Below are positions 1-9,500 of a stretch of 64,000 nucleotides of DNA, in pieces. Position 1 is the first letter of the stretch, and the number at the start of each line of letters is the position of its first letter. The notes below the pieces were generated by a model. It was not told where the DNA came from. It worked only from the letters and a program-made list of their open reading frames with translations, and made no database searches. The translations under genes were made by a program, and so were the position numbers. The stretch is from Nicotiana tabacum (Eukaryota > Streptophyta > Magnoliopsida > Solanales > Solanaceae). The stretch is from assembly GCF_000715075.1 (NCBI RefSeq), contig NC_134082.1, positions 137,442,948 to 137,506,947 of the forward strand, in the 5' to 3' direction.

Positions 1-378
1 GAAAAAATGAATCAGCTCAATGTGGTGCCTGGTTGTAACAACTAGTTTATGTATTTGCAACTGCTACAACTTGATAAGATGGTTCTGAAGCATATATAGG
101 ATTCACTAATAGAAAAATGCGTACAACAACCTGATTTTAAGGTCCAACAATGTGCAATCTAGTTCAATCAACCTATCCTGAACATTCTGATTGTACAAAC
201 AAATTTGATTAATCTCAGCCAAAAAGATCTCTGCTCGCTATTCCCTATTGGTATTCCATAATGTAGGATGAATCCGCATGAGAGGGTATCTGTGATCTAC
301 AAGACATTTCCTCAGCAAAGGAAAAAATTTCTTACATAACAAGGTCTACAGGATCTCATATAACTTTGAGATGTATAT

Positions 379-576
379 CTATATTTCTCTGAGAATGGGC
401 CAACCTCTCTTAATAATATCATTGATCTTTGCATCAATTTGCTTTTGGATCCGTGATGGACAGAGCTCTGCTGCATAGCCATTTAGTTTTGCAGCAAGTG
501 TTGACCTCTCAAGCTCCTCCTCAGGCAAGTTTCCCATCAATTGTAGGAGGAATGGGTTCCGCTTAAGCTCAAATTT
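379..576 (-). CDS. MSRA5: MSRA5 exon 4: C-terminal extension and stop
   Basis: This exon holds 65 codons plus TAG. The acceptor is TTTTTTCAG just above 576, and the exon opens with KFELKRNPFLLQLMGNLPEE. The open frame extends upstream to a Met at 621, but that stretch is intron. The exon ends with IIKRGWPILREI, as expected of the plant A5 group. Positions 1-378 beyond the stop should hold the 3' UTR; I see no second gene there. Confidence 0.92.
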   Translation of the reverse strand, partial: KFELKRNPFLLQLMGNLPEEELERSTLAAKLNGYAAELCPSRIQKQIDAKINDIIKRGWPILREI

Positions 577-3500
577 CTGAAAAAATGGACAGTGAGTGGA
601 TTTGTCAATCAAGTGCTTCAAGAGATCATAGCAGTGGTATTCAGATTAACAAGAAGAATGTTTTCACAAACATGGAAAAAGAGATGGAGGGGTTAGCAAA
701 GGGGTAGAGAACAGGTGATAATAGGTGAATTTAACTATAATTAGGCCCTAAATAACCACCTTCTTGTATAGTTTGGATGATAAAAGTGATAACAAAATGC
801 TCTTATTAGTGTTTTTCATGCTTTGCAGGTTATATATGACCAGAGAAGGCTATGGAGTACTTTTGGGATCAAATATGGAGAAAAAGAGGCCGATCGTAAA
901 ATTCCGTCAAGTAAACCACGCGAAACAGCTCAAGTTAGAACTGAAAGAGGACTGCCGCGGTTCCACCGCGACCGCGGTAGAAGATGGCTGCAGACAAAGT
1001 GAGAATCAGAGAGCATGTTTGGCCGCGGTTTGACCGCGACCGTGGCAGAACCGCGGCGGAGGCGGAGAACTTCAGGGACTAAAGTGCAAAACACGGGATT
1101 TTTAGCTCAAAACCCTATTTTAAACATTAGACTTCGCCCAAGAGAGGCATGTATTGATTTAGAGAGTACTTTGGCAAGAAAAATAAGTGTGAGAGATCAC
1201 CCAAAACATCATATTTTCTTCTTCTCTTTATTTTTCTTGCAATTTTGATCATGAATATTTTCATAGTTTATTTACCCATTGTCATGAGTAGCTAAATCCT
1301 TTGTCTAGGGTTTTGATGGAACCTATTGAAGGATGAACTTCTTGATTATGTTAATATAGTTTGCCAGTTTAATCTCTATTTGTTCAACTACGTGTTTGTT
1401 GTAGTTAATTGACAGGATCCTCAATTAGCTGTGCCTATTTAGTATGCATAACTCGGGAGAGAGTGCATATTTAGATGATTGTTGAACAACACCACTCCCA
1501 AAGTATAAGAGGGATCTATAACCGAGGGTTTAAAGGCAGGATTAGGGATAACGAAGCCTTGAGTGCGATCTGAAGTGAGCTGTATTAAAAGTCAGCTAGC
1601 GTAGCTCGGGAGAGTGCGTCTAGTAAATTGTTGTGATTACTCGGGAGAGAATTACAATACGCAAAGTGCTCATGATCGGTAGAGAATACTTAGGCGAAAT
1701 TATAGAAGACATAGAGGGAAGGATTCCGACAATTAGGAAATCTTAACTCTAGACCTCCTTAATCTTCTCTCCAACCCGTAGTATCTTTAGTTGTTAATCT
1801 ACTAATTTAATTATTTAATTAATTAGATATAAGAATCTTAATATTTATAACTTAGGAATTGTTAGAGCTTGTCTTCTTAGCAATATTGAACAGTTGTAGC
1901 TAAGCCTTAGTTCTCTGTGGGATTCGACTCTGGACTTGTAAACCGGATTATATTTGCAACGACCGTATTGTCCTTTTTATAAGGCATAGTTGGGCGTGAT
2001 CAAATTTTGGCGCCGTTGTCGGGGAACTAACGGTGTAGTTGTAGGTGTACATATTGCTAGGTTTCAAGTTTGAACTTTTATTTTTATTTTTTTGTATTTG
2101 ATTTTTTTTTCTTTTCTTTTTTCGTTTTACTTGTTGATTTTAAAAAAAAAACATGGCATCATGGAATTATGAAAGTTTTGATGTTGGTAATTCTACTTTT
2201 AATCCTCCTTATGTATATTGTGATGAAAACCACCCTTGGCAAAATTATCAAAATATTTCCGAGAGCGAGTTATGTGCACCAACTCAATCTTATGTGTGGA
2301 ATGTGTGTGATATGAGTGGTGGTCAAGATGGTCACTTTCATGGTTGTGCTTATATTTCTTATCTTCCCCCAACCCCTTATTATGATGATTCTATGTTTTC
2401 TTGTGGGGATAATAAGAACAAAGAACCTCGAGAAGCTGACCTAAAGAAGATCGAAGATATGTTAAAGTGTCTTATAGAACAACAAAGTAAAATACTGCTG
2501 CAGATAGAAAGGCAAGATGAAACTATTTACAACTTAGAGGCTCAAGTGAGTCAATTAGTTGAAGCTTTTAATGCTCAATATGTCAATATTATGGATAGTA
2601 GCCAGGAGCAGTTTGCATTAGAGACGGAAATTGAGGTGCCAATGGAGGGGTCCAAAGTAGAACCCCAACACTCTAACCATCTAGAATTTGAGAATGCCGA
2701 TGTTGAAGAAGTAATACTAGAGTCAACCAGGGACGTTGAAGATACAAATTTAGTTGACTCTAGTGTTTTGGGTGTTGAGGAGGTCGAAAATCTTGAAGTT
2801 CATGTATTGGAACGTGTTGGACCTCATTCCAAACACTTCTCTACATTATGTTCGGACGGTGAAATGGGAATGGATCTTTACGAGCATAAAAAGGAGTCCA
2901 AGGAAGAGGTAGATGGGCCTTATATTTTGAAATTCTCAAGGCCGTCTAGGCAAGGTGACACTCCTCGGTCGAGAGCCAAAAAGTGCATAAGACTCTATCT
3001 AATTTTTGGCTCGCAAGAATTTGTACCACCCCAGGAGCATAATCATAAGCTTGAAGCAAAACTTGGGGTGCGATTCATAAGTTCGAAGTGGAGGCAGAAA
3101 GTGATTCACGTCGTGCCGCGACGTTAAATCAAGCGCTTGTTGGGAGGCAACCCAGCTTTACTGCTTTCTTTTATTTTTTGTATTAATTTTTTTTTTAATT
3201 GTATTATTTTTGTAGTGTCATTTTTTTTTAATTTTCTAGGAGCATGGAAAGCAAATGTATTGAAAGGATGCAATAATAAACCAAATGGATGGAACTAAGT
3301 GTGAGGTACCCGCACGAAGGACCAAGCTTGGGAGAAGTCTGAGTATCCCATGAGCTGTCAGTGCTTTCGGCCTTTGGCCTACCAAGGAGTCTCTTTTACC
3401 CTTTTTATTAGTTATGGTGTGCATTGGGGATAATGCCCAATTTTAAGTGTGGGGTGAGGAGATTGACTGGGTGACTTTCTATACTATTTTAGTTGTGTTA

Positions 3501-6500
3501 GTTTAATTGAATAATCTTTTTTTAAAATAGAAAAGATTGGACTTTTCCCAACGATGGATCTATTAGAATTTTTTTTTGAGGGATTAAAGTCTAAAGAAAA
3601 AGTACAAAAAGATTTTCTTTTGTTAGGTAGTGTAATAATTACCCCTTGGTTTTTCTTTAAACCACGGTTCTTTTCCAAGGGCTTTTCTTGAACCGGGTTA
3701 GATAGATTTTTCGTTTGTAATTTTAGGACCAAAATGGGTGAAGGCTAGAATGCAACCCTTGATGTACACACCTGAGAATAACAAAAACGAACATGAGGGT
3801 GCGACGTCTAGGCTCGTTTGTAGACTCGTAAATCTATGCCTTAATTTTGCACATCCTGTCTTGCTTGAACGCTCGTATGAGTGTGTTGATAAACTGATTC
3901 GGAATGAGTTACATGCCAAGTGTGTGTGAGCTATTACTTGTATTCTGTGCTTGCATGTGATACCTAGAACTTTCCATGTGTGTTTGCAAAGCGAAATAGA
4001 AGTTGTTTGGTTTTAGAGATGATTGAGGCATTTCTTTGTGTAGCCTGTATATTTGTGAATCCACCTGTATATATTGCCATAGTTAACCCCTTTGAGCCTG
4101 AAGCCTGTTCTTTGATAACCCTATAATGACCAATATCCCTGTGTTTGAATAGTTTGACTGTTTGAACCTGTACCTCCTAGAAGTACTTGAATTACTAAAG
4201 AACATACAAAAGTCAAAGTGTGGGGTGGTAAGGAAGTAGGAAAAAGGGAAATCAGGAAAGAAATACTTGAATGGTGCAATGGATTTGTAAAAGTCTCAAA
4301 AAAAACAGTTGCACCTAAAGAAAAGTGGGGGTCACCTATGAACTAAAATGTGGAAGAACGAGTGGGCTGAGCATGGAAATTGAAATAAAAGGAAGTGTGT
4401 AGTAAAAGTGCTTAGGGAGGTTAGTCACTATATCCAAATATATCCTACCCGTCCCTTAGCCTATATTACAACCAAATAAAGACCTCTTGATCTTTGACTG
4501 AATAGTTCGATTAGTAGAGTACTACACTAGGGGCAAGCTTATGGTGTGTCTGTGTGGCATGTGAATGTTCTTTGCTGAGAGTGAGTGAATTCTTCCTATC
4601 TTTGGTTCCTTGTTGCTTGAATTTTATGTGTGTGAAACTTCTCTCAGAATTATATGTGAGGGCATGTGACTCAGGAAGAAAAAGTGAGTTTTCACCTCTG
4701 TTAGAGTAACTAGAGTGAGCATGAGTGTGTCATGGTGTTAGAGTCTTCATCTGAGGCGTGACTGTTGCACTGCTTAGGTTGTTCCTTCATAATGGCGGGT
4801 GTGGCATAAAAAAAAAATTGGGTAATGCATAGAATGATTAGGCCTAGAAGTGTGGTTTAACTTGCTCGAGGACCGGCAAAGGTTTAAGTGTGGGGTGTTG
4901 ATAATAAGTGAATTTAACTATAATTAGGCCCTAAATAACCATCTTCTTGTATAGTTTGGATGATAAAAGTGATAACAAAATGCTCTTATTAGTGTTTTTC
5001 ATGCTTTGCAGGTTATATATGACCAGAGAAGGCTATGGAATACTTTTGGGATCAAATATGGAGAAAAAGAGGCCGATCGTAAAATTCCGTCAAGTAAACC
5101 ACGCGAAACAGCTCAAGTCAGAACTGAAAGAGGACTGCCGCGGTTCCACCGCGACCGCGGTAGAAGATGGCTGCAGACAAAGTGAGAATCAGAGAGCATG
5201 TTTGGCCGCGGTTTGACCGCGACCGCGGCAGAACCGCGGCGGAGGCGGAGAACTTCAGGGACTAAAGTGCAAAACACGGGATTTTTAGCCCAAAACCCTA
5301 TTTTAAACATTAGACTTCGCCCAAGAGAGGCATGTATTGATTTAGAGAGTACTTTGGCAAGAAAAACAAGTGTGAGAGATCACCCAAAACATCATATTTT
5401 CTTCTTCTCTTTATTTTTCTTGCAATTTTGATCATGAATATTTTCATAGTTTATTTACCCATTGTCATGAGTAGCTAAATCCTTTGTCTAGGGTTTTGAT
5501 GGAACCTATTGAAGGATGAACTTCTTGATTATGTTAATATAGTTTGCCAGTTTAATCTCTATTTGTTCAACTACGTGTTTGTTGTAGTTAATTGACAAGA
5601 TCCTTAAATAGGTGTGCCTATTTAGTGTGCATAACTCGGGAGAGAGTGCATATTTAGGTGATTGTTGAACAACACCACTCCCAAAGTATAAGAGGGATCT
5701 ATAACCGAGGGTTTAAAGGCGGGATTAGGGATAACGAAGCCTTGGGTGCGATCTGAAGTGAGCTGTATTAAAAGCCAGCTAGCGTAGCTCGGGAGAGTGC
5801 GTCTAGTAAATTGTTGTGATTACTCGGGAGAGAATTACAATATGCAAAGTGCTCATGATCGGTAGAGAATACTTAGGCGAAATTATAGAAGACATAGAGG
5901 GAAGGATTCCGACAATTGGGGAAATCTTAACTCTAGACCTCCTTAATTTTCTCTCCAACTCGTAGTATCCTTAGTTGTTAATCTACTAATTTAATTAATT
6001 AGATATAAGAATCTTAATATTTATAACTTAGGAATTGTTAGAGCTTGTCTTCTTAGCAATATTGAACAGTTGTAGCTAAGCCTTAGTTCTCTGTGAGATT
6101 CGACTCCGGACTTGTAAACCGGATTATATTTGCAACGACCGCATTGTCCTTTTTATAAGGCATAGTTGGGCGTGATCAACAGGGAAACAACTTTTTTTGG
6201 TTCTTCTTTAGTCTTACAGAGACTCTTTCTGAGCGTCACATTCCCCAGTTTCTTACAACAAAATTCTCCTCATTAAAGACAAAGATGTTTTCCCATTTGC
6301 AGTGCTTTACGTGAAAGTGAAATCGCAAAAATAATTTTTTTTGAATCTACGTACCACATATCCACTCCTCTTATGTTTTTTTTATTCCAACTTATAAATC
6401 AAGCTGGAGTCCAAATTCCTTGGGCAGTAGGAGGTTAGGGCCAACAGAGAAAAGTAACCTAAGAGCAGCGGAAGAGGCCAACTGGTGTATGTCCCTCTGA

Positions 6501-9500
6501 ATTTTACTTGACCCAATTTTTTGTTATAAATCAAATAATTTTATTAGGCCAAATACATATACAGACCATTAAACTTGGCCCAATTGTTCATTTTGGCACT
6601 TTAACTCGGCCTTGTTCCATTTTGGCCCTTCAACCCCATTTCTTTTGTTCCAATTTGACACAAAAAATTTTCTCCCAGGTAAACAATGCAGCGCGTGCAA
6701 ATACCCAACTGCTACCCCCACTCCCACTCCACTGCCCACCCCCGCATTTTTTTTTACTTTTTTTTTTGTAATTTCAAATTATTATTTTTTTCGTTTTTTC
6801 TGCCCACATCCCAGGGAAAAAATATTTTTGTTTATATTTTCAGTAATAACTACAGGTTCAACTGAACCCATAACTTTCGACGCGGAGTAAAAATTTATAT
6901 GTAAAAATTTATTAAAATTGTAAAAAAATTAGATATAAACCCATAACATTTAAAAATATAACGGGTTCTTTTGTTCCACTTTGACATAAAAACTTTTATC
7001 CCAAGTAAAAATGCAGTGCGGACAAATACCCAGTTGCTACCCAGCTGCTACCCCCCTCCTCCCGCAATTTTTTTTTTTTGTAATTTCAAATTATTATTTT
7101 TTTCGTTTTTTCTGCCCCCCTCCCGTGGAACTTTTTTTTTTGTATATATTTTCAGTAATAACTACGGGTTCAACTAAACCCATAACTTTCGACGCGGAGT
7201 AAAAAAATTGTATGTAAAAATTCATTAAAATTGTAAAAAAAATAGATATAAACCCATAACTTTAAAACTATAATGGGTTCAATGTTAAAAACATTAAAAT
7301 TGAATCCATAGGATTTAATTTTCTAGATCCGCCTCTACGTTGGGAGTATGAAATTTGGCTTAAAAAATGGCTCTCACGTGCCTACAAGAGGCAAATCACA
7401 CATGGAATCTAGTCAGCTTTTGTGTCAAAGTGGAACAAAAGAAATGGGGTTGGAGGGCCAAAATGGAACAAGACTGAGTTAAAGTGCCAAAATGAAAAAT
7501 TGGGCCAAGTTTAATGGGTTGTCTATGTATTTGGCCATTTTATTAAGATTAAGATGGTGTTAGATACAAAAAAAGAAAAGAAAATCAATCCCCTTAAGTC
7601 TAGTCAACTATCAATGGGACCTGATACTTATTACTTACACACTTTCTGAAGCTTGGATGTCCTTGGACCAAAAATCCTTCCAACAACTTTTCACCATATC
7701 TTTATGCCAATATGTAACAATCATATGTTCACAAATCTGAAAGGGGCTTATCCCTTCTCAATCCCGCAGACAAGTACAAGGCTATGACCCAAAACAACAT
7801 TCATTAAGCCTCTTTGAGTAATAGGTGAATTTTCCTTCAATATATGATATCATGTCAACCTACATTTCCTCCACATAAAGCTTGCTGGCGATAAAGGCTA
7901 ATAGCATTCTGCTTGTCATGAATCCTATGAAGTCATCCAATATAGTTTCAATGCTTATGCAAATCTAGTAGCATTAGGATCCTATTCTTCCTAAAGGAAA
8001 GGAGACTATACATTCATTTTACAATCCTTATGTACTCCAGAAATAACCGATTGAAGTCTTGTCCTTGGCATCTGAACTGACAAGAGAGAGATTGCTCGAT
8101 GGCATCTCCTCAATCATCATCACTAATCTTCTATCACATGATATAAGTCCACACGCTGCCCTATGGAGCCAACAGAAGCCCATCCAACCCACTTATTACC
8201 TCATATACTATGAGAAACTGGTTCTGCCACGCTGTTGAAGTGTGTGATCATCTTGTCCAAAAGCTTAAGTTGTCAGAGAGCACACATTTAATTACTTTTT
8301 TTGTGAAGTAATAAATTTAAACAACAGAGGTAAAGTATAGTTTATTACTATGTCTCAACACACACCCTCACGTGTGAGTCTTCTTTTTCATGAGTCAGAC
8401 ACGTCAAATTGTTGTTCTTTCTTCTCAAGCGGGTGAGATATGAACCGAAGACCTCTTGGCTGCTCTAATAGCATGTTCAAGTGTGTGACTATATCATTGG
8501 CGAAATACATAGGAAGCCCCTTAAACTTGGCAATATTTTTCACTTGGGCACTTAAACTAAAGATAGTGCCTATTGAACACTTAAAGTGAAGACAAAATAT
8601 GTCAATTGGACACAAATTTTGCAGCTTCAAACAAACAAAAATGCGTGTGCATCACTCGCTTCTGACGTGGCATGTAAGACCAATAAGAAGAGAACACTCA
8701 AAAAGCTAAAATTGAAAAAAATAAGAAAAGAAAAGAAAACGGTGATGGAAAATCGATACCCCTGCTTCTTCTCTTATAAACCCATTCTTCCCCATTTTCA
8801 GTAAACCTTTCTCTCATTGATAACCTTGATTAGAAATCTAAGTATACCAACGATACAAATTCAAGCATAAAAGAGAGATATTTGAAATCAACAACGTTTT
8901 GTAAAGGAAACTGTTCATCATCAACAGCTTATAGGAACAAAAATACAAAGCTCAAATTTTTAGAGAGAACCCATCTTCTTTTAGATCTAATAATAGTGAT
9001 GTTTTGCGTTGAACTGATTGATCTTTTTTTGGCGGTGAAGCTGATGGGCGGGTCATTTGAGAGCTGAGACTGAAAATTTTCATAAGTGAAATTCATAGCA
9101 GTGTAATAATAGTAGAGACTGAAAAGTGATTGAAGTGAACTTAGATGGTGAAGGAGTGGACTTCATTTTGGGCTCAGGGTTCGCGGTGGTGCCGTGGTGG
9201 CGATGGCCGAGTAGGGGAGGAGTTGGGTAGAGATGAATAGAAGAATATGGAAGTAATTTGGTGGTGCCATTTTTCTATCTAAAAAAGATTTTTGGTGTTG
9301 GCTGTAAATTTTGTCATTGGAATTGAATTTGAAAGATAGAGCTGGTTGGACTGTGGTGGAGCAGCAACTATGGTGGCAGAAGTGGGGGCAATAGAAAAGA
9401 TGAAGAAGGAGATTGGAGATTTTTTTAAAAAGAAATCTCTCACGCGCCTCAATAGTGATGTGCTATATATATTGTGCCATATCAACAGTGTGTGTCTATT

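Larger units (their letters stand above)
716..6178 (+). mobile_element. Gag-only (non-autonomous) Ty3/gypsy LTR retrotransposon
   Basis: This 5.46-kb element sits in MSRA5 intron 3. Two near-identical LTRs (716-2002 and 4899-6178) begin with TGATAAT and end with GTGATCA. The target duplication ACAGG is present on both sides (711-715 and 6179-6183). A primer-binding site (TGGCGCCGTTGTCGGGGA) follows the left LTR, and a GTTTAAGTGTGGGGTGT polypurine-type tract precedes the right one. The interior carries one 324-codon frame and no protease, reverse transcriptase or integrase, so it must have been mobilised by an autonomous relative. PBS and tract resemble the Athila/Tat branch. The two LTRs differ at only a small number of positions, suggesting a fairly recent insertion. 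Confidence 0.93.

Noticed and set aside
764..1248. Frames of 89 and 77 codons repeated at 4947-5431
   Set aside because: They are inside LTRs and therefore duplicated with them. No coding features; they are maintained only by recent LTR identity.
8430..8475. tRNA-like B-box (GGTTCATATCTCACC on the minus strand) suggesting a SINE
   Set aside because: No A box at the right distance and no SINE tail. The adjacent short direct repeats and primer-site-like GCTATTAGAGC fit a TRIM-like element better.
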